Part shown: positions 33,150-43,681 of the stretch, piece by piece
Position numbering within the stretch: position 1 is the stretch's first letter
Layout of the letters: each line of letters starts with the position of its first letter
From: Plotosus lineatus
Lineage: Eukaryota; Chordata; Actinopteri; Siluriformes; Plotosidae
DNA length: 64,000 nt
Direction of reading: 5' to 3'
Assembly (NCBI GenBank): GCA_024760905.1
Contig: CM045735.1
Coordinates: 12,268,749-12,332,748, forward strand
The notes under the pieces: model-generated
Told to the model about the DNA's origin: nothing
The model's input: the letters and a program-made list of their open reading frames with translations, nothing else
Databases searched by the model: none
Position numbers and translations under genes: made by a program

Positions 33150-33868
33150 TACAAATACCAGTTCACACACCCGGGTTAATTTGGAACAGGAAATTATCCG
33201 AATGTGCATGTCTTTGAACGAGAGTACACAGAAGAAACCCACGCAAACGTGCACTCATTTCAGCTGACTCTGGGCAAGGGCAGAATAAACCTTGTAGAGC
33301 TTGCCAGGCCATCGCAGGGCAGAAACACACTGACCACAATGCAGCCAACCCTTGATGAAAGTTTGAAAAAGTTCTTTTACATGTCTTTCTAACATAGACA
33401 GTGAGAGACATGGCTAGCCTTTGATAGCATAGTTAGCTACACTGGTGGGGACAGCAGTGACAACACGGTGACACTAAGGCTTAACCCTTTAACGCCCAGC
33501 AGGACCATATGGTTCTCTTTCAAAAAATGCTAATAACTACTTGACGCATTACAGTATATACTTGTTGTGTTGGCTTGATCCAACATGCTTCAGTCAGCTG
33601 TGAGAAGACCTTGAGTGCGCAGGATTGTGTTGTTCAAGAATTTGTGCGTTATTATTTGTTATTATGTCGTTATTATGTTATTATATTATTAGTGTTATTA
33701 TAATTTTGTTGAAAGAAATGTGTTCTGGGTGTTTCCTTAGGCCTTTTGAAATAGGAAAAACTAATATATTTTTTTCAAATGCAAAAAATAATTGGGGCCT
33801 TAAAGGGTTAAACCCCCGACCTTGGGATAAGTAATCCTGCACCATACCACCGGGCCACCACTGTCCCT
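33150..33868 (-). mobile_element. SINE C/A fusion split by a piggyBac MITE
   Basis: A SINE C piece (GGGTTAATTTGGAACAGGAA, TGCATGTCTTTGAACG) runs into SINE A sequence at about 33255 (TTTCAGCTGACTCTGGGCAA). This is interrupted at 33485-33807 and ends with ACCCCCGACCTTGGGATAAG and ACCACCGGGCCACCACTGTC. Confidence 0.6.
33485..33807. mobile_element. piggyBac-like MITE
   Basis: 323 bases with inverted ends CCCTTTAACGCCC and GGGGCCTTAAAGGG, flanked by TTAA at 33481-33484 and 33808-33811. TTAA duplication with CCC termini is the piggyBac signature. The short ORF inside is not a transposase. Confidence 0.75.
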
Positions 33869-34127
33869 CTGCACTATTTCTGTACAGAAAATAATCTTGT
33901 TGTGTTAGTTTTGTTTCAACTATTTAGTGCCTTAAGTATAGCAGTTCTTAGAAGGTCCCTATATTGTATTCACACAATTATTTTAACGAAGCATTTTAAA
34001 AAGGGAAAGGAAAAATAATAAAAGGAAGGGTGATGAATTTCTGTCCCATGTTCTTCGAGGGCATTTCTGTGTGGAGTTTGCATGTTCTGTCCATGCTGAT
34101 GTGGGCTTCATCCGGGTCACAGGTTCA

Positions 34128-34470
34128 GTTCAGTTCATTTTCTGTAACCGCTTAATCCTAATTAGGGTAGCGGGGAGGCTGACGCCCATCTCAGCTGTAT
34201 CTGGGTGAGGGCAGTGTACACCCTGGATAGCTCGCCAAGCCATCGTAGGACGGAAACTCGCTGACGACTATACAGCTACTCTTGTCGAAAGTCAGCAATG
34301 GTTCTTTTACATGAACCTCACACCATAGACAGTGAGATACATGGTAGGCCTTTGATAACCCAGCTAGCTGCACTGGGATAGTGACAACCTTGTGGAGAGT
34401 GGGACTTGAACCGCCACCCAACCTTAGGATCAGCGATCCAGCACTTTTACCACAAGGCCACCACTGCCCC
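34128..34470 (-). mobile_element. SINE family A, near-complete
   Basis: TTTTCTGTAACCGCTTAATC through TGGTTCTTTTACATGAACCT and CTTTGATAACCCAGCTAGCT to GCGATCCAGCACTTTTACCA and GGCCACCACTGCCCC. SINE C fragments flank it on both sides (34060-34125; 34480-34680). Confidence 0.82.
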
Positions 34471-34689
34471 GGGTACACAGGATTTCTCCCACAAAGACAT
34501 GAACATTAGGCTAACTAGCTGTTCCAAATCGCTACTAAGTAGAAGTGTCAATGGTTGTATGTGTTGGCTTGGTGATGGACTGGTAAACTATTCAGGGTGT
34601 ACCCTGCCTTTGCCCATTGTTGGCTGGGATAGGGTCTAGTCTCTCCACTTCTTTAGTGGAATTGAATGAATAAATGACTGGAAGCATAA

Positions 34690-35345
34690 ATAAATTTCAT
34701 CCTTCCGATAGGTTCCAAAGATCATAGGAGACCGTTGTGATTGACCAGGAAAAGGAAGAGGATTCTGAATCATCCGTTACTCCCTTTTACAGCACAGAAC
34801 AAAAGAGATTTAGATTACACAGTTAAATGTTTAACCTGGTCCTGACTGATCCAGTCAAAACACCTCATTCAAACATGTTTACGTTCATTTCCGAGACACA
34901 TAGACTGCTTTTCTTTTAAATGACATTGAACGCTTTCATTACCGTTTGAGATCTTGCCATGGTGACCCTGTGTATCGTTTCTCTGAGCAGTTGCCTGTCA
35001 CACCAAGCACGCTCACCCACTGGTGCCGTCCTCTCACAAAGCCTTATCTAACGTAGAGAAGTCAGAAAGGGGAATTTACTGGGGAAACTTGACACAATCA
35101 CTTGACACAGTTTACAATGAGTTGGAACTAGTTCAAGTGGCACAATCAGAATGATGTCATAGTTTTTAGGGATTCAAATAAACAAATCAGGAAGCAGAAA
35201 CAAGAACACAGTGGGATTTGATATGAAACACCGTTCTGTTGTTCTTAACCGGCCATTTGGAGATAAAAATAAAACAGAAAAAAGCAAAAGACTAAGTTGT
35301 AAAGACACCACGTCTTGCACAGATGGAGTTCATTTCTGGTTTATA
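34690..35345. other. No gene recognised
   Basis: Unique-looking sequence without a supported exon. Confidence 0.45.
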
Positions 35346-35348
35346 GTA

Positions 35349-35771
35349 CAGGGATCCCTCACTTTCCACGGTTAATGGGGACCGAGACCCCCCTGTGACC
35401 GCTGATTTCCGCAAAGTAGGATAGCGCCCCCCTCCGACTGACATATACGTATATGTATATGTATATGTGTATATAATATCATTAAATACATATTCAACGC
35501 TAGAAAAGCTTATAATAACAATTAAACATTCAAAGCTAATGCATAAGATGTAAATAAAATACAAATACACACAATCAGATCTGCACCTCACATTAAAATG
35601 TAAGTAGTTTTGTTGGGGTTTTTTTGCATAATTGTTTTCCAGCATTTTCCTTAACATTTTCCCTATTTTTTCCTAATTTCATTATTTTTTATTTTTCAAT
35701 GAATATTTTTGAAAAACCCGCGATGCACTGAAACCGCAGAAACTGAAGCAGGAAGTAGTGAGGGATTACTG
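35349..35771 (+). mobile_element. Tigger-like MITE, complete
   Basis: TA, then CAGGGATCCCTCACTTTCCA, to GAAGTAGTGAGGGATTACTG, then TA. 423 bases. The ends are inverted repeats with distinct subterminal parts (TTCCACGGTTAATGGGG on the left; CGCGATGCACTGAAACCG near the right). It serves as the reference for five other copies in this window. Confidence 0.8.
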
Positions 35772-36133
35772 TATTGAAAATAAATGCATTTAGAAAAGTG
35801 GAACTTTTTTATTTTTAAATAACATTCATTATATGTCGTCATGTGAGATTTGTGAATCATTGTCCAGAGGCCATTATGTTAGAGTCTGCTTTATGGGGTC
35901 ACAGACTACCGTCTGCATGCGGTTTTATACTGTCCCACAATTGCTGAAATGCTTGGATTACAGAGCTTGGGAGCCTATCTCAGCCCATAATAGGTGAAGG
36001 CATGGCACACCCTGATCATCTCATGAGAACACTGCAGAGCATTTTATAGTTTTATTCATAGAATATTATAGTTTCAGCTCTGTCTCTCCAAAGCCACATG
36101 CATGGGCTGTACCTGAAATTTTTTTTACCAGAG

Positions 36134-36290
36134 TTCTTCTTCTTCTTCTTTCGGCTTTTCCCCTTTTTTAGGGGTCGCCACAGCAAATCATCCGATTCGC
36201 ATGTTTGATTTGGCATAGGTTTTTACGTCGGATGCCCTTCCTGACACAACCTTTTAAGCAAGGGGCAAAAACATGCTGATGGCTATGCAG
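36134..36290 (-). mobile_element. RTE-derived short element
   Basis: CTTCTTCTTCTTTCGGCTTT, AGGGGTCGCCACAGCAAATC, then GTCGGATGCCCTTCCTGACA. Same 3'-to-5' fusion as at 13118-13235. Confidence 0.65.
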
Positions 36291-36344
36291 ACAGTAAGCT
36301 TTGAATTTTATTTTATTTATTTTTTCTTTCTTTTTTCAGTCTTG

Positions 36345-36700
36345 GTGACAGGGTGGCTCAGTGGTTAGTACTTTCACATCACACCAATCAACTTCTGGGT
36401 TAGAATCTCAACACAGTGTTTGCATATTCTCACTATGTTTGTGTAGGTTTTCTCTGAGTAAGCTGGTTTCCTCCCAGTCAAAACATATGCACATCAGGTG
36501 AAATGAATATGTAAATAATAGTTTGTGTCTGTGCTAGCCCTGCAGTAGACTTAGGACCTGTTCAGGGTGTACCCTGCCTCTTGCCCAAGCTTTACTGGAA
36601 GTGGGCTTGTGTTAGGTTACTACCCATAGATGTGAGTGTGAGTGGTTGTGCATTTGTTGACACTGCCTTGGTTTTGGAATAAAATGCAGTAAAAGTAAGA
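36345..36700 (+). mobile_element. SINE family C, diverged
   Basis: Head GTGACAGGGTGGCTCAGTGG, body GTTTGCATATTCTCACTATG, GGTTTCCTCCCAGTCAAAAC, GTTCAGGGTGTACCCTGCCT, tail near GGAATAAAATGCAG. Confidence 0.65.
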
Positions 36701-37085
36701 ATAAATGAATAAATATACTGTGGACTGGCGGGTGGATAGCTGGAGTAAAACCGTCTCGGTTGTGTTGGGTTCAATAGGGTCCGTCACAGAAAAAGCTGAA
36801 GCGGCGCAAGGCTCTCCTCTCTTATTGTACTTATTTATTGTACCGGCATCACAGTGACTAGTGACTTCATAGTAGACGACCCTCTCAGTAGGCATGGGTG
36901 TCACAATGACCTGACATCACCACCACTACGGTGTCTGTCCACTGGGTCACAATACAAACATGTCATAAAAGGAAAAGAACATCATAAATTTATGATGGGT
37001 ATATTTTAAGTTCTAGTGAGTGCAAACTCATACGTGAGATATTTGCACAATATTGTACCAGACTATAAGCAAATTAACAATAATA
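36700..37085. other. No gene recognised
   Basis: Unassigned sequence; short ORFs without motif. Confidence 0.45.
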
Positions 37086-37090
37086 ATATT

Positions 37091-37300
37091 TTAAGCGAGC
37101 AGTGGTGACTTACTGAATAAAGCAGGGTTTATTGATCCGGAGGTCAGCGGTTCAATCCACACTATCATCACTGTTGGGCCCTTGAGCAAGGCCCTTAACC
37201 CTAAATCAGTCAGTTGTATTTAAAACAACAATGGTAATTGTAATTCAGTCTGGAAATGGGCATTTGCCAAATGCTGTAAATATAAATATGTGGCATAAAA
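37091..37300 (+). mobile_element. tRNA-derived SINE (family D type)
   Basis: Head-like AGCAGTGGTGACTTACTGAA, B-box-like GGTTCAATCC, then CCCTTGAGCAAGGCCCTTAA, and CATTTGCCAAATGCTGTAAA tail. Confidence 0.6.
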
Positions 37301-37499
37301 TAGAAAAAGGGCTTTTCCAAATAATTTATACAGCACAGAAGGAATATAAAAACAGTTAGTAAATTAATATGAGAAATGCTATTTCAGTGAGGAGGGTATT
37401 TTTACATGAAATAATGAGAGTAGATGGACAATTACTATAAATCAAATTTTTTACACAAAACACATGCTCAAATAATTAGTCTCTGGCGCCACCGTTTGG

Positions 37500-37501
37500 T
37501 G

Positions 37502-37579
<78 letters not shown>

Positions 37580-37580
37580 C
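37500..37580. repeat. (AC)n(AG)n microsatellite
   Basis: AC dinucleotides then AG dinucleotides. Confidence 0.95.
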
Positions 37581-37661
37581 TGGTGTCTATAGATTCATGG
37601 CATATTACATTAATTTCCTGAAGACCAGCCTAACCATAATCACCACTATGCCTAACCCTTA

Positions 37662-37826
37662 CCCACATGAACCTCCCACCATAGACAGTGAGAGACATCG
37701 CCAGCCTTTGATAACCCAGTTAGCGGCACTGGGGGGACAGTGACAACCTTGTGGAGAGTGGGACTCAAATCCCTAACCTTAGGATCAGCGATCCAGCACC
37801 TTTTACCACCAGGCCACCACCGCCCA
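37662..37826 (-). mobile_element. SINE family A, head half
   Basis: ACATGAACCTCCCACCATAG to GCGATCCAGCACCTTTTACC and GGCCACCACCGCCC. Confidence 0.75.
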
Positions 37827-37861
37827 CACCTCAAGCTCGAATGTATTCACCTTAAAATATG

Positions 37862-37862
<1 letters not shown>

Positions 37863-37935
<73 letters not shown>
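37863..37935. repeat. (AC)n microsatellite
   Basis: About 73 bases of AC dinucleotides. Confidence 0.95.
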
Positions 37936-37938
<3 letters not shown>

Positions 37939-38382
37939 ACACCCTTTCGACTACAATGATATGATTTGTAAATATGAATAGAAGCAATGGGTGAATCTCT
38001 GTGGGTGGGATGTCCCAGGGGTGCTGGTGCAGCATCACAGAATGTGTAGGTCATCATTGCGACAGAAAGTGGCATGAAACATCCCAGAATAGTATTTTTT
38101 TTTAATGAAATGCAGCTTTTTTGATGCATCTTCCTGTAAGATGCAACAGCAAAATAAATACAGTGATCCCTCGCTACTTTGTGCTTCAGTTTCTATGCAT
38201 GGCAGGTGTTTCAAAAATAGTCATCGAAAAATTAAAAAAAACAAGGAAATTAAGAAAAAATAGGGGGAAAGTTAAGGAAAATGCCACAAAATAAGGTCAT
38301 TTATGCAAAAAAAAAATCCCAAACAAACAAAAACAAGAAAACAACCCAACAAAACTACTTACATTTTTATGTGAGGTGTGCA

Positions 38383-38457
<75 letters not shown>

Positions 38458-39231
38458 ATTTACATCTTATACATAATTTTTGAATGTTTAATTGTTATTA
38501 TAACTTTCATAGCATTGAATATGTATTCATTGATATTATATACACATACAGGGCGCCCTCGCTACTTCGTGCTTCAATTCATGCGGCTTCAGTGCATCGT
38601 GTTTTTTTTTTTAATCATTTTAATATTCATCATCATCATCATCATTTTCTGTAACCGCTTCATCATAATTAGGGTCGCGGGGAGGCTGGTGCCCATCCCA
38701 GCCAACTCAGGGCGAGGGCATAGTACACCTTGGACAGCTCGCCAGGCCATCGCAGGGCGGAAACACGCTGACGGCTTTGCAGCTACTCTTGTCGAAAGTC
38801 AGCAATGGTTCTTTTACATGCCTCACACCATAGACAGTGAGAGACATGGCCGGCCTTTGATAACCCAGTTAGTTGCACTGGGGGGGACAGATAAGATAAG
38901 ATACAGCTTTATTAATCTCACAATGGAGAAATTCACTGTTACAGGCTCTTGAGGTATCATCAGTAGGGGGTGCAAAAATAGATACATATACAAACATACA
39001 CACAGACATATATATTATATAAGTAAATAAATAAATAGATACATAAATAGTATAAATTAATAAACAATAAAAGAAAAGAAGGGAACGACTTTGTAGACTG
39101 GCCTATATTAAAGTGTAATGTATCTGAGGGCAGAGTAGATGGGTTGATATGGTTCACAGTCAGTGGGGTAGATGTGGTTGATTAAAGTTCACGGGGTTTT
39201 TATTGCACATAACCGGTATTTTCACAGACAG

Positions 39232-39749
39232 TTACAAAGTGGCGTTGTACAGTCTGACAGCGGTGGGAATGAACGACCTGCGGTAGCGCTCCTTCCTGCA
39301 CTGAGGATGTCTCAGTCTTCCACTGAAGGAGCTACTCAGCTTCTCTACAGTCGGGTGCAGTGGGTGAGAGCTGTTGTTCATGATGGATGTGAGCTTTGCT
39401 ATCATCCTCCTCTCACTCACCTCCTCCACAGAGTCCAGTGGACAGCCGAGGACAGCGCTGGCCCTCCTGACCAGCTTGTTGAGTCTTTTTCTGTCCCGCT
39501 CTGTGCTGCCCGGGGCCCAGCAGATGGCAGCGTAGAGGATTGCAGAGGCTACCACAGAGTCATAAAATGTCCTGAGCAGAGGTCTGCATACTCCGAAGGA
39601 CCTGAGTCTCCTCAGAAGGTGGAGGCGACTCTGGCCCTTCTTGTACAGGGCGTTGGTGTTGTGGGACCAGTCCAGTTTATTGTTAAGGTGAACGCCCAGG
39701 TATTTGAAACTGTTCACTATCTCAATGTTCTGTCCCTGGACGTTCACTA

Positions 39750-39819
<70 letters not shown>

Positions 39820-42046
39820 GTGTGCTTCTTCTGAAGTCGACCACCATCTCCTTCGTCTTCCTGGTGTTCAAGCACAAGTGGTTGCGCTCACACCAGTCCA
39901 CGAAGTCAACGATGACCGACCGGTACTCCAGCTCATTCCCCTCTGACACACGGCCCACGATGGCGGAGTCGTCCGAGAACTTCTGGAGGCGGCAGCTGTC
40001 TGTGCTATAGCTAAAGTCCGAGGTATAAATGCTGAAAAGGAAGGGTGAGAGGACGGTGCCCTGCGGTGCCCCCGTGCTGCAGACTGCCACCTTTGACTTA
40101 CAGCCGCGCAGCCGTACGTACTGTGGACGGTTAGTAAGGTAGTCAGTGATCCAGGAAGCAAGATGCCCGTCCACTCCCATGTCCTCCAGCTTCCCCCGCA
40201 GAAGCGCTGGCCTGATGGTGTTGAAGGCGCTGGAGAAGTCAAAGAACATGACCCTCACAGCGCTGCCAGCGATCTCCAGGTGGGTTAGTGCCCGCTGCAG
40301 AAGGTAGATGACGGCGTCTTCTACCTCGATGTTGGGCCTGTAGGCAAACTGCAGCGGATCTAGGGTGGGGCTCACCATAGAGCAGAGGTGTATGAGGAGG
40401 AGCCTTTCCATGGTCTTCATAAGGTGGGAGGTCAGGGCGACAGGTCTGTAGTGGGCTGGTTCCTTCGCTTGTGCTGTTTTGGGAACCGGAACCACACAGG
40501 AGGTCTTCCACAGGACGGGAACCTTCTCCAGGCTGAGGCTCAGGTTGTACAGGTAGCATAGTACCTCACAGAGCTGGTCTGCGCAGGTCCTCAGCAGCCT
40601 GGGACTGATGCCATCTGGTCCTTCAGATTTCCTCTGATTTAGTCGTCTCAGCTGTCTCCTCACCTGGTCTGATGTGAGGGAGAGGGGGGGCTGGGGTGGG
40701 CTGCAGAGGGAGGGGGATGTGTCTGTCGGGCTGTAGCAGTCAAGTGAAGTTGGCCTGGGGAGGGGGGAGGTGTCTGCTGGTCTGGAGACGTGTGAAGAGA
40801 GGGGGGAACGGGGAGGGGGAGGAGGGAGAATGAAACCTGTTGAAGTAACAGTTTAGTTCATCCGCCCAGCGCTGGTCACCATCAGCTGTCCCTCTGACAC
40901 CCTGCCCAAATCCAGACATGGTTTTTAGTCCTCTCCAGACGTCCCGCACGTTGTTCTGAGCCAGCTTCTCCTCCAGCTTCTTCCCATAGTCCTTCTTTGC
41001 CCTCCTGATCCTCCACTGGAGCTCACGCTGGACCTTTTTCTGCTCCTCTCTATCCCCCGAGATGAAAGCCCTCTTTTTCTGGTTCAGGAGGACTTTAAGC
41101 TCAGGGGTGACCCACGGGTGATTGTTGGAGAAGCACCGTACCCTCCTTGTTGGCACAGTGCTGTCCACACAGAAGTTCATGTAATCGGTGATACAGTGTG
41201 TGAGGCCGTCGATGTCATCACCAAAGGAGTGACAGAGCATGCTCCAGTCTGTGGTCTGGAAACAGTCCCTAAGCCTCTCATTGGTCTCCTCGGTCCACAC
41301 TTTCACAGACCTCTTCTGTGCAGGTTCCTTTCGCACCCTGGGTGTGTATTGGGGGAGCAGGTAGACCAGGTTGTGGTCTGAGCGTCCCAGTGGGGGGAGG
41401 GGGGAGGAGCTGTAAGCATCCTTCACATTTGCATACAGCAAGTCCAGTGTTTTATTGTCTCTTGTGGCGCACTTCACGTATTGCGTGAACGTCGGGAGAG
41501 AGGCGGCGAGCGAGGCGTGGTTAAACTCCCCGCTCATCAGAATCCTGGCCCCCCGGTGACGAGTCTGTGTCTGATTAACGGCGCTGTGTAGACGCTCACA
41601 CGCGGCCGCCGCATCAACCGAGGGCGGAATGCACACACAAAACACAGTCACGTGTGAAAACTCCCTCGGTAGATAATATGGCTACGCGCTCACCGCGAGC
41701 AGTTCCAGGTCCCGCGTGCATAGCTGCTCCTTCACGTGCACATTGGCCGGGTGGCACCATCGTTCATTCACATAGACCGCCATGCCCCCTCCTTTCTTCT
41801 TACCACTCTCCGCCGCGCTCCGATCTGCACGCGCGAGTGTAAATCCGTTCAGAGAAACCACAGAGTCCGGTGTGAGTTCATTCAGCCACGTCTCTGAGAA
41901 ACACATGAGGCTGCAGTCCCGGTATTGCCTCTGCCCCCGGTGCTCCCTCTGGTCCCGGTACTGCCTCTGCTGCCGGGTCAGCGCCGCCAGCTCCTCGGTC
42001 TTGTTGGCGATCGCGCGGACATTTCCCATGATGACAGAGGGAACAC
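39232..42046 (-). pseudogene. LINE endonuclease/reverse transcriptase ORF, three breaks
   Basis: Coding spans about 42046-41682 (start MGNVRAIANKTEELAALTRQ), continues in the same frame after one TAG through VFCVCIPPSVDAAA to about 40745, changes frame to TSDQVRRQLRRLNQRKSEG and runs to the (CA)n at 39818, then resumes NVQGQNIEIVNSFKYLGVHL to the stop at 39232. The EEP site SGEFN has Glu where GDFN is usual. The reverse transcriptase DD pair (FSDD) is kept. Only three lesions over 2.8 kb suggests a fairly recent insertion. Confidence 0.85.
39754..39818. repeat. (GT)n microsatellite inside LINE coding sequence
   Basis: About 65 bases, reading as Thr-His repeats on the LINE strand, between DFRRS and VNVQGQNIEIV. 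Confidence 0.95.
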
Positions 42047-43049
42047 ATGTCCTCTGCGTCTTTCGTCCCCCTCTGCAGCCTCTCCTTTTCCTCCGTATTT
42101 CCACAGGAACAACAGGCTTTTCCGCATGAAGGAGGGCGGGGGCGCGCAGGCCGAGGACGGTCTCATGTGTGTAAGACCTGCGTTGCTCAGAGCCGTCGGT
42201 GAATGGGTTTCCTGACGCCGATCCAAAAAGTGAGAGTAAAAGTGGGTTTCCCAGATGCGGTATTGAAGAAAGAAAAAGAAAATTTGAAAAAAGATAAAGA
42301 AACACGCCTATATACAATAGAAAAAAGAAAAAAAAGGAAAATAAACTGAAGAGCTCCTGTAACTGGCTGCAGGTCACCCGGTGACAGGTTTGTGGAGAGT
42401 GGGACACGAACCCCCAACCTTTGTATCAGCGATCCGGCACCTAATACCACTAGACCACCACTGCCCCTTAGTTTAGTATTCATTGAATTAAAAAATAAGG
42501 AAATTAAGGAAGAATAGGGGAAAAGTTAAGGAAAATGCTGCAAAACAAGGCCAATTATGCAAAAAAAAACAAAAAAAACAACCTAAACAAACAAAAACAA
42601 AAAACAACCGAAAACCTCCCATCAAAACTACGGTATTTACATTTTTGTGAGGTGCGCATCTGCATGCATGCGTGTCTGTATGTGTTTGTTTTTATATCTT
42701 ATTTACATCATATGCACTATTTTTGAATGTTTAATTGTTATAAGCATTTATAGCACTGAATATGTATATGTCGGTATACGTCGATGGTGAAGGGGGGGGG
42801 TGGAATCCTACTTTGCAAAATTCAATGGTCCAGGGGGATCTCGGTCCCAATTAACCGCAGAAAGTGAGGGATCCCTGTCCAAGTACATATCCGCCCGTCA
42901 GGGGGTTTGATCCTACTTCGCTTAAATTGGTGGTCGCGGGGGTTCTCGCTCCCCATTAACCGCGGTGATCCCTGTAAATGAATAAATAAATAAATAAATA
43001 CTGTACATAAATAAATCAATATGTGATTGTATGAATGTTGGCCCTGCGA

Positions 43050-43145
43050 TGTGTCCTGGTGAGCTGTCCAGGGTGTATACCCTGCCCTCACTTGGCTGAC
43101 ATGGGTGCCAGCCTCCCTGCAACCCTAATTAGGATTAAAGAACTC
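43050..43145 (+). mobile_element. SINE A/C tail fragment
   Basis: TGGTGAGCTGTCCAGGGTGT, ACCCTGCCCTCACTTGGCTG, CAACCCTAATTAGGATTAAA. Confidence 0.65.
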
Positions 43146-43202
43146 GAAAAATGAAAAAAAAATATAAATAAAACAATTTATGTTTCTTGGAACACGCAGC
43201 AG

Positions 43203-43206
<4 letters not shown>

Positions 43207-43234
<28 letters not shown>
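43207..43234. repeat. T-run
   Basis: 28 T just upstream of the abhd11 promoter CREs. Confidence 0.9.
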
Positions 43235-43237
<3 letters not shown>

Positions 43238-43239
43238 TG

Positions 43240-43255
43240 TGACGTCATGACGTCA
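43240..43255 (+). promoter_or_regulatory. Tandem CRE octamers upstream of abhd11
   Basis: TGACGTCATGACGTCA: two abutting perfect palindromic CREB/ATF sites, 110 bases before the abhd11 ATG. The local sequence to the ATG is richer in G+C and CpG than its surroundings and lacks a TATA box, in line with a housekeeping promoter. Confidence 0.65.
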
Positions 43256-43365
43256 CAACTCATGCGTCGTTTGTACACGCCCAGGCTTCACAGCCTGTGA
43301 AGCTATCCGAAGAATTTAAATGAACGGTTCCTGCCGGCGCCGCTAGTCCAAGTGTCGGCGCCACA

Positions 43366-43490
43366 ATGAATGTCGTGTGTCGCGTTTTAACCGGAGGATT
43401 AATAACCAGGCAGCTGCAGCGACCAACTAGGTTTGGAGCTCAGTATTTTTGTAGCGGCACTGAGCAGGACACCAATACGTCATCCAGCAG
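43366..43490 (+). CDS. abhd11: abhd11 exon 1 (coding part)
   Basis: ATG in GCCACAATGA context; encodes the presequence and ends in phase 2 at CAGCAG before GTGGTC. Confidence 0.9.
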
Positions 43491-43628
43491 GTGGTCACCT
43501 CTCTGACATAAACAACTCGAACGGATATGTAGTTGTAAATGGAAATTTGTTTGAAATGTTGTTTTGTTAACTTTCATACATGTAAATGTGCTCCATATGC
43601 AACTGTGCATTTTAAATAATTATACCGG

Positions 43629-43681
<53 letters not shown>

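Larger units (their letters stand above)
38891..42380 (-). mobile_element. CR1/L2-type LINE, nearly complete, inside SINE A
   Basis: Minus-strand order: 5' leader, endonuclease, reverse transcriptase, thumb region, and a 3' end GAATTTCTCCATTGTGAGAT... with (TATCT)n tail at 38891-38905. Endonuclease motifs: SLMCFSETWLNELTPDS, ILMSGEFNHASL, LGRSDHNLVYLLP. Reverse transcriptase: KSEGPDGISPRLLRTCAD, VMFFDFSSAFNTI, GAPQGTVLSPFLFSIYTSDF, LQKFSDDSAIV. C-terminal: FKYLGVHLNNKLDWSHNTNA, LLRRLRSFGVCRPLL. Breaks seen: a TAG at about 41682, a frameshift in C-rich sequence near 40745, and a (CA)n block at 39754-39818. Clade assignment within the CR1/L2/Rex1 group is from remembered similarity. Confidence 0.85.
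38631..42468 (-). mobile_element. SINE family A inserted in the second MITE, split by a LINE
   Basis: TATTCAT occurs at 38624-38630 and again at 42477-42483, a 7-base duplication. The SINE runs TTTTCTGTAACCGCTTCATC to GGGGGGACAG (38890) and resumes TGACAGGTTTGTGGAGAG (42382) to GGCATCCGG-like head CCACCACTGCCCC. Confidence 0.75.
38549..42877 (-). mobile_element. Second Tigger-like MITE, inserted in the first
   Basis: CAGGGCGCCCTCGCTACTTC at 38549, preceded by TA, runs to TTTTAATATTCAT. It resumes at 42477 with TATTCATTGAATTAAAAAAT and ends GAAAGTGAGGGATCCCTG at 42877. The following TC probably replaces the duplicated TA. Confidence 0.7.
38161..42974 (-). mobile_element. Outer Tigger-like MITE of a four-level nest
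   Basis: Starts CAGTGATCCCTCGCTACTTT after TA and runs to about 38546, including (GT)n at 38385-38455. The sequence expected next (CATATCCGCCCGTCAGGGGG, TTAACCGCGGTGATCCCTG, then TA) appears at 42886-42974. Everything between is a later insertion. Confidence 0.7.

Noticed and set aside
39172..39750. Plus-strand frame of 192 codons
   Set aside because: Antisense of the LINE C-terminal region (FKYLGVHL to LYNATL).
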